This document shows positions 1 to 20,005 of a stretch of 64,000 nt of DNA, one piece after another. Each line of letters opens with the position of its first letter. The stretch's first letter is position 1. A program made the translations under genes and the position numbers. The DNA is taken from assembly GCF_921293095.1 (NCBI RefSeq), contig NC_060246.1, positions 136,834,198 through 136,898,197 on the forward strand, read 5' to 3'. The stretch is from Ischnura elegans. Its lineage: Eukaryota; Arthropoda; Insecta; Odonata; Coenagrionidae. The notes under the pieces were generated by a model. It was not told the origin of the DNA and ran no database searches. It worked only from the letters and a program-made list of their open reading frames with translations.

Positions 1-1365
1 GGTCTTCCTCTGTTCTTCGTACCGGCTGAACTCTTTGCCAATTTACATCGCCCAGTATTTTTTACAGCATTGTAGACTACACATACTCGGTGTCGTTAGC
101 ATCGTTTAAAGAAAACCCGAGAAATGAGAAAAAAATTAAAATAAGGCTATCAACAGATGATCCTGAAATACGGTTTAACATTTAGAAATATGAAAATTAG
201 CCACAGTAGGAATAAGTACTTTTCATTTTGAATCCTTGATGATAATTTTATTCTATTTAGGCTCTACCCTGACTTTAGTTTTACTTAGACTCTACTGACA
301 ATCAATATAATAACATTCTTTGTGCATAAATAAGGGTGGTGGGAAGGTCTGGCGGAGTACTACTGCCTACCATCATTAGTCAGGGCTTTTATTTTTTTAC
401 CCTATTTTTTGGGCGGTAAACGAGGACTCTCGGAAGAATATTTCAAGAGTGTTTGAGATCGTCCAATTTGATTCCGAGTTGATGAATTAAGGGGAAACGT
501 CCAAGGTCCTTGCTAATGTTACACTCCATCTATATTCAACAAATGCTTTTCTAGTGGGCACGTGGAATCTTCCACCTTAGAAATACGGAACGAGTGGTAT
601 GGTTACTTTAAGGCTCATTTACCCGCTTCCAATTTCTACCGTGCGTTAAGCTTTCGCGTCGCACAAAATCTCTGCCAGCGCACGGTCCTTGAATGTTGAT
701 CGTTATGTCAGTAGATTTGAAATTTTAGAGTAAATACCCAAAGGAGCGAGCATGGTGGTTGCACAGAAATTAAAGGATGAGGTCAAAATTAAAACCCAAA
801 CTTCCGTATGATTACAGAAAATGAAAGCATTTGTAAAGTCAGTTCCTGCAAATGAATTTTATTAAAATTTTTACTCTTCCTCCTTTGAAAGTATTAATTG
901 CATTGAAAATAAAATTTCCAATCGAAATAAGTGACTCAAAAACCAACCAATCAAACCCAAGCAATTGGTCAATCAAGCCCATCTGATCCATCATGTTTTC
1001 TCGGATTTTATCAATTAGTCTTGGACGGATGCGCTGACGCCGATGGACGCTCTTATGTATGCTTCCACCAATCTCAGAATAACAGGCAACCAGAGAGAGT
1101 CTAATGCCGTCCAACGGCGTAAGTGTCGCCAGTCTATAGGTACGTTGAGAAAAAATTTCGACCCATGGAACCAGTTCAGAAATGATAATGCATTGCTTCA
1201 TAGCTCGATTTTTTCAATTTATATAAAAAATAAATACATTATAATATTCTTTACCAAGATAGGTATACAAAACATTTTGTCTTCACTTTCAAGCATAAAT
1301 AAATAGAGTTATGTTAATAAATAGGTTTAGGATGAGGGCGAAGTTGTTGCAGTCAATGCACTGTC
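1..1365. other. Downstream flank of the protease gene
   Basis: No coding region is supported here; the open frames at 839-1306 show no recognisable domain. A minus-strand AATAAA at about 863-858 is the nearest canonical poly(A) signal I noticed after the protease stop. It would imply a 3' UTR of roughly 0.5 kb and is weak evidence. Confidence 0.4.
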
Positions 1366-7002
<5,637 letters not shown>

Positions 7003-7019
7003 GGCTGTTGTTTGAGAAT

Positions 7020-7058
7020 AGACTGGATAGCTCCCGGATTATCGACGGGCTATATATT
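7020..7058 (-). promoter_or_regulatory. TATA/initiator core promoter of the protease
   Basis: On the minus strand a TATATAG box occupies 7056-7050. A TCCAGTC initiator lies 32 bases downstream with its A at 7024. That spacing is what an arthropod RNA polymerase II promoter requires and predicts a 22-base 5' untranslated leader before the ATG at 7002. The assignment rests on motif and spacing only. Confidence 0.6.
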
Positions 7059-9104
7059 GGAACTCCCCTAGTTTTGATTCCGATAACGCGACATGCTGTC
7101 ACGAGGAGAACTCCTAATTTTTTTCCGTCTCAATCTCCTCCAATAGCTCCTGGCGTTTCTCAAGTTAGCAGCCAATACTACGGAGTGACTCATCTAATCA
7201 TATTGCGAAATAAAAATATTTACAGAGAGGTGGATTAAACGGGTCTCCAACAACGTGTGGCGTCTAGATTCTAGGCATCAAGGGCTAGAGAAAAAAATCA
7301 GGTTTGACTGAAATTCAAGGCGCTTTCAGGGTAAAAAATGTATTCACCCATATTTAACTTAGGAAAGCATTTATCTTCTAATGCTTTCCTAAAATACATA
7401 TTTATCAGCCATATGGTATCATTAAAATTTTATTCATCCTGCGTACAGAATTAATTATTCCTCGTAATAAGGCTCCGATTTCAGTTAAAATAATGTTCAT
7501 TATTTGAACTGGTATTATTATTACTGGTATTAGTTATTTCCTACGGGAGGACTCTTTTTATTATCAGTTACTTTTGTCAGAATGATAAAAGCATGATAAA
7601 TCTCGTGAATTATGAAGAAAGTTTCTGTCAAATATCTAATTAATGTATTCAAATATGGCAGTTATTAAGATAAAAAATGCTCAAAATAGTCATTATTTTT
7701 CATATAATTACTTTTCAATACACAGAAGGAATAATTTTTACAGTCAAATTTTATAATATTTTCCCAATTAGACTGAAATGTTGCTATCTTATTTGATGAA
7801 TCTTGTGGAAAAAACGGTTACGTTCCCCTTGAATATAAATCCGCTTTATCACATCTGGTTTCCTAAAAGCTACTAACTTAAAAATACTTTCCCTTTCTCC
7901 ATAACTCACCCTGCAATTGTGTCATTTGATCATAGTGGATATCCAAATGTAAGCTGACACGAAAAGTATAGAAAGGATGAAAAGGAGCCCAATCATTACA
8001 AATTCCAAATAAAGCGACTTGTGAAGAAATAAGCTCTTAATATTTGTATTTATAACATATCCTGAGATAGAATTTTCACTATCCTGGATGTAATCCAAGA
8101 TACCTTTGTAAAGGTACGTATACATCCACTTTAAAATATTTCTACTGGCTATTTAGAATTTAACATTTTAGCCCATATCCTTTATTAATAATTTTCTCAT
8201 TTGCACTTATTTGCACAATAATTTGTTCTCATCGATGACACATTGCCTCATTCAAAAGTAAATTTAAGTTACAATGCATATGACACATTTAAAGCATACT
8301 TTTTTAAGCAAACACTTTATCCACTTGTTTGGTGGCTCCATATTCAGTTAACCGACGTATTTTACTGCAGTCGAAAATTTAAAAATTAATCAATGAAACG
8401 CAACAATGGGACACCATATCCATTTAATTTTTATCATGACTCAGATGACTTAAATCAGATTTCATTCATAATAATGTATATGTTTGTTCATAGTATAATT
8501 TTCTTCTAAGTACAGAAAAAACTGCGAAAAAACCCTCGCTAATTTCCAATTTTTTATTGCTAATTCCAAAATATAATGTGGAAATCACAATGTTAAAAAT
8601 GCTCATCAATTCATTTTCATTAGAAAATGACTGTCGACATTTTTCATAAAAATTCCAATTAGGTCGATCCTTAGGTAGCTTCAACTTGAAAGGCAAATAG
8701 TAATTCCTACGAAGAGGTAATTTGCTCAATTTTTACTAAAACAAAATGCCGGTTTGTCGGTACGCATTTAATATTGCCATCTTTCCTCAATTTTATTCTA
8801 TACCGCATGTAAAAAATATTTGCTCCTTATCACCTGATCCAAAAAGATTTTATCGGCATTTCCGGTGGACGTTTTGTTACGCTTGAAAAAACCATCGAAA
8901 TTTTATCTGCCTCAGAGGTCTACGATTTTTCTGAGATGTTCTGGTATCGATTCGTATTTCATTTCGTAGCTGAAGCAGAATTTCGAATAAATTTCCTTTT
9001 GAATCCTATTTCAATCTGTCCTCCTCCAATAAGTTCGAAAAAATAAAAATTAAGTTCTTCGTTGTCTTTTCCTTTTAACATAAAATATATATATATTAAT
9101 ATAC

Positions 9105-9686
9105 AACCTGGGTCCGGTTGGGGCAAGCGATTTTTGTAGTGCGAAAAAAGGTGCTGCGCAAGCGGCAATAATTATAACTAGTCCAGATTTGTGTTGCTTA
9201 TTAAGCACGAATAATATAATAGAGGTTCTTAAAATCGGTTTCTAAAAGTGTTGTCATCCACCGCGCATTTAAATGGGTTTACAAAAGTCGCCAGTCGCGT
9301 TGCTATTGGACAAATTGATCAGAGTTTCACAGGGAAATAAGAAATAATTAGGGGTGTCGACCGAAATTTAAATTCAGGATGATGTTATTTTAATATTTCA
9401 TAACTCTTAAATGTTATTCCTCGCAATTGAAAACATTATACAGAAAAAAAGAGAAAAAAAATGGATTTCATTGCACTCCTCACCGAGCTGCGGACATTTT
9501 TGAAAGCCGATTTAAATGCGATCGAATTGGCAACAGAAATCAACCTTTTAAGGAATTGAATTGGGCCTCCTCTATACAGTCCCCTTGCTTATAAGTTAAG
9601 CCACACCAATCTGGTTATTAATACTTATTGCAGTTTTTTTTCGCACTTAAAATCGCTTACCCCCACTTCCGCACCGGGTTCCCCTA
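9105..9686. mobile_element. Non-autonomous element with long terminal inverted repeats
   Basis: The left end (GGGTCCGGTTGGGGCAAGCG, then GATTTTTGTAGTGCGAAAAAA) is matched by the inverse complement of the right end (GGGTGCGG, then GTAAGCGATTTTAAGTGCG). Similarity continues for about 100 bp with indels through the CCAGATT(T/G)GTGTTG block. The roughly 580-bp body has no coding capacity, so it reads as a MITE-like DNA transposon. Exact ends and target duplication are not resolved. Confidence 0.6.
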
Positions 9687-12600
9687 CAGTTTTATCACTA
9701 TCTACGTAAATCAACTCTGTAACTGGGATCCGAATGCTTTTTTTGAGTAAACTAAATCAACGTAAACTTGATGAGACTTGGCTTTCATTCCCGTACACAT
9801 CAATTTGAATGTTGCCTAAAAATCTATTTCTCATATCACGAATGGCATCCTCATTCAAATATTCTCAGTCAGCAAAATTATTTAAATAAGTATTAGGTTT
9901 CCCCGAACTCATAAGGTTGAGGTTCATGATAAATTATTCAGCTATTATAGTTTGTTTTTGGTTTGAAATCCCCAAACTGCGACAAATGTTGACAAACAAG
10001 GGACTACTGCTTTATAAGAATACTTAAGGCTAAAGGATCAGAGGATTAGCAGCGAAGAAGCAATGCATCTAATATTCTCTGTTTGTACGGAGGATGAAGT
10101 AATGGTGTTACTAGGAAGGCCATCTTGACACAAATCAGGTCATAAGTAATGAATTAATGACTGGCTAGTTAATGATTTCACGGACGTCATTTATCAGATT
10201 AGCCATAAAGGCATTGAAATAAATGCTCCTGAGGGATATAAGCTGAAATAAAATCTATGAAGTACCTATCTTCGTATCGCTGAAATATGGTACGAGAAAA
10301 CACAAACAAATGATAATTCAATGATTCGGGTCACGGTTTAAAAGCAAAAACTATTGGCTTCTAGTTTCCTCCTTAGATAAGCAACGTAGGAGAAATGATT
10401 AAACCATGTCCTGCAGAAACTTTGAAAGAAAACGCAAAATGGTAATATCATTAGTTTGACTTCAACTTTGCTGCAGACTTCCTGATTGTACCTATATAAA
10501 TTTATTTCCAAGTATGAATTTGTCTCACCACAGCTGCAGCGGATCATTCATTTCATGAGTGAATGAATATATTGGGGAGTAACTCACTATTTATAGGAAA
10601 AATTTTATGCGTTAGGCCAAAGTGACAGTTATGTGTTACTTTTCGCATAACTTATGAATGATGTTTTCTGCTTTAGTCCCCTGTTAAAAGAAGAATAGAA
10701 TGGTCAATGAAATAGGAATCCTTTCCATTGTGTGTTTACAAAAATTAAGTCAACTATGCGTGCAAAGCATTAGTACAAATAATGATGTTCACCTAAATAC
10801 TTACGCTTAATATTCTTATTTTAGAATTTTCATCTTCGATGGCAAGAATTTAATCAGTTAGTTTTCTATCTGAGAAAATGAGGAACTTATGATTACATTA
10901 GTATTGATATTCATTTGTCTAGTTAGCTGTGGTCTCTTTTCAAAACCTATCGTAGGTCAGAGCCTCATAGTACGTGCTATTTACATGAAATCGCTTCAAA
11001 AAATTGCTTTCATTGAGATGCAAATCCAATGGTTACGCACTTTTGAAGAAATCTTCTCGTAGAAATTTTCAAGGAATTAACTTTTCTCACAATCTTGAAG
11101 AGAATTATACCAAAAAAAATAAAACATGATGACTGAATGATAGTAAAAAACAAAGATTCAAAAACACCCTAAAACCTTGCAGAGGAGCGTCAGAGTTTTT
11201 GCTGCGTGTCGTAAATATACTCGCAATTACGCGATTACGTATGGCACATTCTCAAAGGCACAGTTTTCGGTTACAAGAAAATTATTAGCATATTTCGATG
11301 CATTGTTAGTGCTCTTAAACTTTTTTTAGGTACTTTTTTCAATTTGAGTAACGAGCAAGGTCGAAAGTTCACGTTCAATATATTGATGACTTCAGACGCT
11401 TCCTAATCAAGCATTTATATGGTATCCTAAAAGTATTTATAATGATAACTAAGTATATATTATTGTATTCCGATTGCTTCCTCTACTTGAGAAAGCAATT
11501 TGAAGTGACGTGGTGTTTCTTACAATTTTAAATACGAAGTTATTGCGTTCAAAAGGATGTGATACAGGAAAATCTAAGATAGTGGCCGATTTTCCAATAC
11601 GGAGGCATGCTATCCAAGTGCGTATTTTTTGTACTTTCGGAACTTTGATTTATGCTATCCAAAGGCGATCTCCACCAATTTTTAGCTCGTTAAAGTGATA
11701 TCCCGAATTTCAGCTCATTCTACCCATACCATTGTTTACACATGTCTGACCTTAGACGCATTGTTCCTGAGAGATATTGCATGTAAACAAGGCTCTACGG
11801 AAAGTAATGAATCGCCTTTACCCCCTAAACGACGACTTCTCCTGGTCGCATCGCTAGTATACATATAACATTCCGTTAATAATCTATGCTGCTATAACAA
11901 AAGCCAGGAGATAAAATATGCTATTTCATTTCAGTTTCATCTCGAAATCATTTATTACATAACCAAAGCAAGCGTACCCAACAGGGGTCACTGAGATTGC
12001 TTGAGTAGACGCAATATTAACAATTTGGAGCAATGGTCATAATGATGACATTAAGATGTCATGAATTTCGTTGCGTGTCTCGTTTGAATCGATTTTATTA
12101 TGTGTTATGAATTGGCTGGATTTTCTTGCTCATTGCTCTTCAGTGCACTCAAAGATATCTAAATTTAGTTGAAGGAGAGGCACGGATAGTTGAGAACTGA
12201 ATCATGAGTTCGTTGGAAAATGAAATATCGATTGCTTTTTGCTGTCACTGAAATACAGATTCATCATCTACTTGAACCGGAGGCAAGTTCATGTGATAGG
12301 GGTACTATTCTGATGAATTGGCAGATTGTTTCAGCGTTATGGTAGCTTTACGTTCGAGGTCAGTTTATTGAAAAATTGTTGGAACAGAAATAGGGTGTCG
12401 TTTACTCAATCGGTCGAAAATTCTCGTAGAATCACTTAGCTTAAATAGATGTTTAGATTTTGTTTCTCGCCACAGAGTCAATGTATACCTCGCCATCCTG
12501 TCAATGTACAAATATCTATTTTCATTTTCGCGGAACAATTTCAATTCCTAAGAGTGTCTAAGGACTAATATTTTTTCAGTTGAGATGAGCTGTTATTGTT

Positions 12601-15600
12601 TCATTTGATATGTTACATGTGTACATTTTCCGTCCAAATTATTTATAATAAATTTATTGGGGATAAAAATGCATAAAAGACTTCTTGGATCACAAAAATC
12701 CTGCGATACATTTTTTTATAAGCCATATTTTTATATGGCGACTCTCCGAAATAGGATTGTGCGCTTAGGATATTTACATGCGCTAAGTTATTTTGGGTGG
12801 AAATGTTGTAAATATACAAAATTAGTTCTATCGACGGAAGCCTGTTGTTTTTTTTTTTATTCCAATCAATCGCATGAAATGGGAATACAAAATGATTCCA
12901 CTGCCCTTCCGAGTATTAATCCGAAATGTTGAAGTCCAATGTGCGATTATAATAATCTTTTCTCCTCTTAATTCATGTATATTTTTACACTTCCTTTTTA
13001 TGCATGTCAAATTATTGACTTCATACAAGTTTAAATATCAACTGCAAACTTTGAAAAGTTTGTCTGGTCCTTGGAAAGACTGCCAACGCATGCAGCTCAT
13101 TCATACCGCACACCTTAATATCAATTGCCAGAGGTCTATGGGTGTGAACTATTTTTCAAATACATAGTTTAATCTATCTTAATTTTAACGCTATCAATGC
13201 CGGGAATGAGTTGATCAAATATCTTCTCAAGCCTTAGGTAATCCAGAGTATTGACAAATTAGATAAAAATATTTTTTCAGCACTAACTCAAATCATCGCT
13301 GATTCATTCCTTATTTGTGAAAAGAAACCACTTGCATTATCGGAATGACGAGGACAGTAGCTCTCATTTTACCAATCAGTTGGCCTTGACCTAATTAAAC
13401 TGTTCGAAGGCGCAATGTCAAGAGGATTCAAACAAATAGTGACCGTCAATGCTTACTCCTGCTTGTAACTTTGGCCCAAATTGCAACGCCGAAAACATTT
13501 TTCGTGATACCGTGGTACCTCCTCCTTTCCGTGCTCGGGGATTTTTTATTGCTAAAGCCTAGCCTGGCAATGGAAACTCTTATCTCTGCCATAGTTAACT
13601 GATGCTCAATGTCAGTCGATGATGATTTTTCTGAAACCGTCTGGAAAGAAATATTATCTTCTTTTGGAATGAGCTAAAAATATTTTAAAGTTAGACACTC
13701 ATCCGCCGACATCAATGGTATCATTCTGTGCAGGATGGCAATAGTTACATGATGAATGTTAGATGTACTGACGGAGTCACACCAAATATTTTTGAATATG
13801 TTGTTACCCTGAGTCATTTGTACTTTTTAAAGTTTTTTTATCGGCAGCAAAATCTGAAAAATTCAGTAGTAGTACATACCTCTTATCTTCCGAAAACTTT
13901 GAACAACAGTTCTAAATCATAATGAATGCAGACCAGCAGGGGTTGAGATTTTTTCAGTGTGTCACAAAGTCAGATAAAAAAAGGAAAGATGTACCGCGTG
14001 AGCAGAATATTGATTGGGTATTTTCTCTTTAGTTCCTTTTAGTTTAAAAAAATCGAAGATTGTTTATTTTCTGAGAGAAGCGAATGAAAATAATAAATTA
14101 TTATCGAAATAAAAAAGGCGAAATTGACGACGGGAAACTGAAGGCCAATGTTCATTTTTGGTGGCTCCGACTTCCTGTGAATTCGCCACCCTTACCGTAT
14201 GTACCGGTAATATGTCAGTGATAGCTTTTGTGTGATGTGTATAGAAAAATATGTGGTGATACTTCATGCCTCAATAATTTTACTAAACTATTATTTATTT
14301 TCTCAAATATCACCTGCCACACTAATTTTTAATTCTTCTCCATTTTTATCTGAAATTTTCATACATAAACCGGATTCCCCTTTTATGTTTAACTTTTGTT
14401 TCTAATAAAAACGAATTTAAATTTTTCCTTCTAAATCGTGGATTCGCTCATGTAAACTGTACCAGATCATTCGTGTAATTCATATCACATGTCTAGGTAT
14501 TAGAAATTGCCAGAATGCCACACATTACAGCCCTAGGTTACCGACCACAAAGCCTCGTATTCAAGTTAAAAATTTACGTAAATACTCACGCAGAGAATAC
14601 TAGAGATGTTATCTCCTATATGCCATAACCCGAGGTGTTGTTGATTGATGATGTGGAAAAGGTAGTCCCTATCCATAACGTATCAGTAATACACGCCAGT
14701 GAATAGATACGTGATGACCTCTGCAATCGCCTTTCAAATCAGCCTTCGTCAAAAAGCAACGAGTGAATTTGTGATACCAATGTACCTTCATCTGAATAAC
14801 ACCTTGTGAACTATGTCAAGGGTCTTTGAAAAGGGAAATTTAACCAACAGCATACAACTTTCAATACGCTACATGCGCATTCATGGCTATTGAAAAATTA
14901 ATTATACGAGTCGATAAACTAATAATATAATCTAGTAACACGTAGAAATTCATGTGATGGTGAGAGCTCCCACAATAAATGGATATCTGCATGCTAATCA
15001 AGACTTTTATGTAACCCAATTATGTATAGTTATATAGAAAGTAAAAATAAGTTTGCGGTTAGTAATTAAAATTATCCTGGACCTATTCGTATCGAATAGG
15101 TAGAGGGGTTACCTCGAAGGGTTCACTCTATTAGTCAATTCGTTTTGATCTTCGACCTAACCGACGAATTTTGCGTGGTCACTATTATATTCAAGAATCT
15201 AACCCAGAATTTCTATCTATCTTATCGACGTATCTCTCAATCTCGATATCAAAGCGCGCATTTTGTTGCCGTGCCGATAACAGTGTGGAAGAATTAGAAG
15301 GCATTTCAGCGGTGGACATGGCCGTCGGACCATACTTTCGGGAGGTTCATTGGGATAAACGATGACGGAAGGTAGGTTCTTCTTTATATTAGTTTAGAGG
15401 ACGCTTCTCTCACTATTCATCGGCCGTATTTTGTCCTTTTTGTGACTTATTACTCTTTTACTACTTTATGTCTCCCCTTTTTTTATAAAATCTTCATCAT
15501 ATACATAGTAGACCTTGGTATATGCTTGCCTATTTCTCGAATGTAATAAATTTTCATCCGTGAAAATACGTTTGTTTCAAATTTGAGGTGTAAAATAACG

Positions 15601-15700
15601 TTTATCAGGGTCTAATCTAAGTACACTGAAAATTTCAAGATCATAGCGTAAGTTTAAAGCAGGTAATCCGTGACCAAAAAAATCAAGTATGACCGGAGTA

Positions 15701-16004
15701 TGGGTATGGTATGGTATTTGTAGGAGACGACTGATAGCCGAGGTGATTTTCGCCATTAGGGAAGGGATGGAAAGGTAGAGAGGAACCCAGCGTTGGCATT
15801 AGCCTGCTCTAAACGAAAGGTGCTAAGACCCCACGGCTTAAAGTCCCATCCGACGGACGGAGTGCTGTGCCAAAAGCATCCTCTAAAGAGCACTCAAACA
15901 GGGATCAGGCATTCCATCAATAATTTCCGCCGCTGCCGGGATTTGAACCCTGATCCATAGGGTGGGATGCCAACATTCTACCCACCACACCCACCCGATC
16001 CCCT
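15701..16004 (-). mobile_element. SINE-like tRNA-derived retroposon, copy 1
   Basis: Read on the minus strand, this has an A-box-like start (GTGTGGTGGGTAGAATG), a good RNA polymerase III B box GGTTCAAATCC at 15949-15939, and a conserved central domain with CCGTCGGATGGGAC and TTAAGCC. It ends in a short ACCATACC repeat tail. The same order of blocks recurs at 50050-50340 on the opposite strand. A two-copy family with a tRNA-like head and shared body is the signature of a SINE. Confidence 0.7.
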
Positions 16005-17390
16005 AGGAGGTATGCGTCCTCATAATTACATGTGACAGTCTTCTGCCGTTGAAGGTTACAGGATGGTCTACCATTTCCGACAGGAACAGCAGAGTCCGTT
16101 TCGCTATTGGTGGCCAGGTCGGGATTCTTTCCCTTTCGCATCTATCCTAACCCAAGGAGGCGTCGCGACGCTTGTGCGGGCTCCTTTCGCGACGCGACGG
16201 CTAGAATCGAAAAAAGCTGGCCAAACCCTCAAAAATGATTTTTTTGAGCTAGGAAGTTGAAACCTCGCATATATATTTTGAAATAAACTGTGCATAATTT
16301 TTCAGATTATTTCTTTCCTGTGCCTTCACGTTAACACTATATTTGAGGTCATGGTTGAACAAATTTAGCAAAAAAGACCACTCTGTATTTTTTCTGAAAA
16401 TAGCCAACTCTATCCTCGTGCAGTGGTTACATCAATATTATTATTGACTAATATGTTATATTACAATAATTAAGACTTCTTTTTCTTACATTTGGAGGGT
16501 TTTCAAAGATTTTGTTTCATCATTACCCATGGATATATAATAAAATGACGGAGCCCGTTTTCAGCCAATATTTTACATAAGCGTAGAGAAAAAGTAGATA
16601 CTTCCGCCAAAAGACTTACACCATGTCATTCATGAAGCTTCTACATTGTGAATCTAAAGTAAAATCTTACATCAACTTTCAAAGCCGAATTTTACATCGT
16701 TTTTGCGAGCGTTCCGGTTATGGCCGGCGGCGGCAGAGTATGGCGACGCGGCAAGCGTGCGGATGCGTTATGGCCACATTCGCTTTTATATCTGGATAAT
16801 AGATAAAATAACCATCAAAAAGTAAAATATAAATATTGATACGAATGACTCTTATCATGCAATCTCTGGGTAGTGCAAGAGGTACACTGAAAGGCTTCTA
16901 TATTTGAGTGACTTCCATGTACTAATACGAGGAATTGACTTACATCATATGCTTACCGTAAGGAAACGAATTCTTTTATTAACAAAATAAAAAAGCTGCA
17001 CTCCGGGAGTGCCGACATAAGTGAAAACTTGAAATAACGCGAGCATTTTTGAATGTAAGGAATAATTTCTATTCTGCGATTCAACGATTTCATCCAACTG
17101 TTATTTTAGTGTAATGAATTTTACAGTCGCAATTTAATTCTTTAAATAAATATTGGTGTTTTGACTCTTGTTTAGGCTACACTTATTAATGTCTAAGTAA
17201 AAAAAATATACTACCGCATGCATCGCTTAATTGAGTATAAAGTGTATCGTGAAATCCATAAATACTTACCCATGTTTTTTTTTAATATTGCTTGTGAGTA
17301 ACGCTTCATCTACTGTTCAAGGCGGAAATACGTCTTACCGTAATTTTGAGAAAGTATAGATTTGTGTGAAACTTCGCGATCCCCGTAATT

Positions 17391-17512
17391 CCCGGGGTTT
17401 AAACCCATTTCGTTTCGCGAAACTAAGCGAAAGTCATGACAAGTAAATTTTCAATAGCTTCGTTCCTGGGAGCGAAATGTGGAAACGAAACGAAATGGAT
17501 TTAATCCCGGGG
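17391..17512. repeat. Small foldback repeat
   Basis: CCCGGGGTTTAAACCCATTT followed by CGTTTCG at the left end is repeated as an imperfect inverse complement at the right end (CGAAACGAAATGGATTTAAT, then CCCGGGG). This gives a hairpin of about 27-bp arms around a roughly 65-base loop. No gene is present. Confidence 0.5.
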
Positions 17513-18510
17513 AGCTAAACTCAAGAGTCAAAACCATTTCGGGTCGACACTAAACTAAAACTCTGGGATGAAACGAATCGCAGATAATGTTTCGCACCGG
17601 AGGGACCACTTGGTTCACCTTCTAACGGTTTAGTTTCGATCCACACGCCGAGTGCGAAGTATGGTTGAATGAAGTAGAGGTTCGGCCTACCGCCATTAGT
17701 TGCATGGGGCACTCATATTTTTACCACTAACAGGAGAACGGTGAACGCAAACTGACCATTCGATTTTTAAGCTCAATTTTTTCACCTCTCTACACGTATG
17801 TAAAACCATAGAATAAGTATATTATTACATATACTTACTTTATGGTAAAACATAATAGGTCGAAACTACATTTTACAAATAATATTTAAACCAAGGTCGT
17901 CTAACTCATCTATGACTCAACATAATAAACATGTGTCATTGTATTATGAATAAAAGTATTTTAGCAAACTTGGAAACCATTACAAAATGCAATAAAAATA
18001 CAATACGGAAATCATTATTAATCAAATTATAATCAAATGAAATTTGCTTAAAATAAAAGGGTACAAAAAATAAAAGGTTGATAAATATATTTTTCGATAT
18101 GCTGGCAAAGAGCTAGATATCTTTTAAGTTCCTTTCGGGAAATGCTGCGTTGAAACCATTTCAACGTTTCACTCCTCCTACTAGTAGCGTTTTAAAGAGA
18201 ATGACTGCAACGTTCTCGTCCCGATTTTATAGGAGTTGCTAACTGCAGAGAGACATCATCTCCAAGTTGAACGATTTTTCTTTTTTTTCTTTAAGCTGTT
18301 GCTAGGTGCAAGAGTTATTAGTGTAGACAAGTTCTAAATGCCTATTCATGTGAAACAAAGGTATTAAAATACAATATGAGTGATGTATATGGGTTTTGTT
18401 TTTTTTATCCTCTCCTGTGAAGTTAGCAAAATTGGACATGATGACTTTCTGCAGTTAGCGGCGTAGGATGTACGTGTGATACCTTTTCCCATTGCTATTC
18501 CCAATTTGAA

Positions 18511-19177
18511 TAGAGTGGTTTCCTATTATTTTTTATTGCCTACTTCGAAAGATTATTACTCCTGGAGTACGTATTTCACGCTTTTAGATTTTTAAATGAC
18601 GATATCTATTTTTCGCGATTAAATGAGAAGTGAAAATTTTCAAGCATGCGAAAACGCGACGACTAAGTATCAATGCTGGGAAAAGACCTTGTGACGTCTG
18701 GCAGCTGCTGTGTGAGGCCACCTGGGTGCGAGGCTATGAACGCCGCTACGATGCAGGCTGCTTCCTACCGAGCATGGCGGTAGCGTAGAGTACCCTGCTA
18801 GCAAGTAGCGCTGGGCTTAGATAAGGATTATTAATACCCTATCAAACGATGGAAACTTTCCGACGAAAGGAGATTTTTATAGGTAATTATTAAGAGATGT
18901 TTCCCTGAGCTCTGTGCCTCATGCATGCATTGGTAATTTCAGACGATGTAAAACTCCTATCTACTCGTATAGAATGTAGGTCCCTGTGACGTCACATGGA
19001 TTGGCATCGCATGGGCGCCAATCAGGCCTTTTTCAAACGGGGTTAAAATTGACCATTAACATTCGTCTAAACTGAGATTTCTAAAACCAAATAATTTGTA
19101 TATTATGAGTACACTAATGGTGGGTAACGAATCGCAATCAATGCCTTTCGTTTTCTTTGATGAAGGAAACTACCCTA
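18511..19177. mobile_element. TA-flanked MITE, copy 1
   Basis: Ends are TAGAGTGGTTTCCT and AGGAAACTACCCTA, an imperfect 14-bp terminal inverted repeat bounded by TA. A near-identical copy of the same length and orientation lies at 38911-39582, which fixes the boundaries. Shared internal landmarks include ATTACTCCTGGAGTACGTAT and TGTGACGTCAC. It has no open frame; TA flanks suggest mobilisation by a Tc1/mariner-type transposase (inference). Confidence 0.72.
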
Positions 19178-19369
19178 TTTCGCGCTGAAGGCGATAGTCG
19201 TTGGGCATTGAAAAAAATGAAAAAAAGGGAAAATTTTTTTCAAGGCAGCATTTCCCGAAAGGAACTAACTATATAGATGAAAGAAGCTGAGGAAATCTTC
19301 AAGCAAAAAAGAAAGCTATATACCTTCATTGACCAAACCTCAAGATAAGCTAAAAACAACTTTATTAAC

Positions 19370-19970
19370 CCTTCGTCAGTCGCGTCTCATTTTTAAATGC
19401 AATTTGTGGCGCGGCGTCTCACAGACGCCATTTACTAATAGCTAATAAAATACATGCCAGTAGAAATAACTGTTTTAACTACAAAATAGCATTCATTTTA
19501 TATCATTGTCATGCACGGGCATCGAATATTTGCTTATTAATCATGGAGATATTCATATTAATAAAATACTTAATACATGTTTTATACAGTTTTATTACAT
19601 CTAAATAAAGTCAACATGTTAACAATCATAAATGTGTAGCAAAAATTCGCGTATCCCAAATTCAATACTTTAAATAGTTGCCAATAATGTTTGTTTAAAT
19701 TATTAAACGCTTTTAAAAATTTCGCAATGGATATCGCGGAGGAATTAGCATATAACGCATTGTACCTCAAGTTGTAGCGTGGCGTCTACCAGACGCCAAA
19801 AGCAACAAAATATTCGTATTAATTCCAGAAATACGACGGAACGTAAAATTATATTGGTGACTATTTCAAAAGCATAAAATAATAAGATATAAGGAAGAAC
19901 AGTTTTCTAACTGCGAAAACACGGATTGGGTAAAGAAAAGAAGATGGTTTGGTAGACGCCACGTGACCAA
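19370..19970. repeat. Region with three GGCGTCT...AGACGCC hairpins
   Basis: Short palindromes with GGCGTCT and AGACGCC arms occur near 19417 and 19778, with a related GTAGACGCCACG at 19952. The left side begins TTAACCCTTCGTCAGTC, reminiscent of piggyBac-type ends, but I see no matching right end. No gene is present; classification stays open. Confidence 0.3.
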
Positions 19971-20005
19971 CCGTGAATCGTGCGCTGTTTTAGGTAGTAA
20001 TCTAA

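Noticed and set aside
8466-8729. 87-codon minus frame vaguely resembling a retroelement endonuclease segment
   Set aside because: The resemblance (RPNWNFYEKC) is too short and no neighbouring reverse-transcriptase sequence is present.
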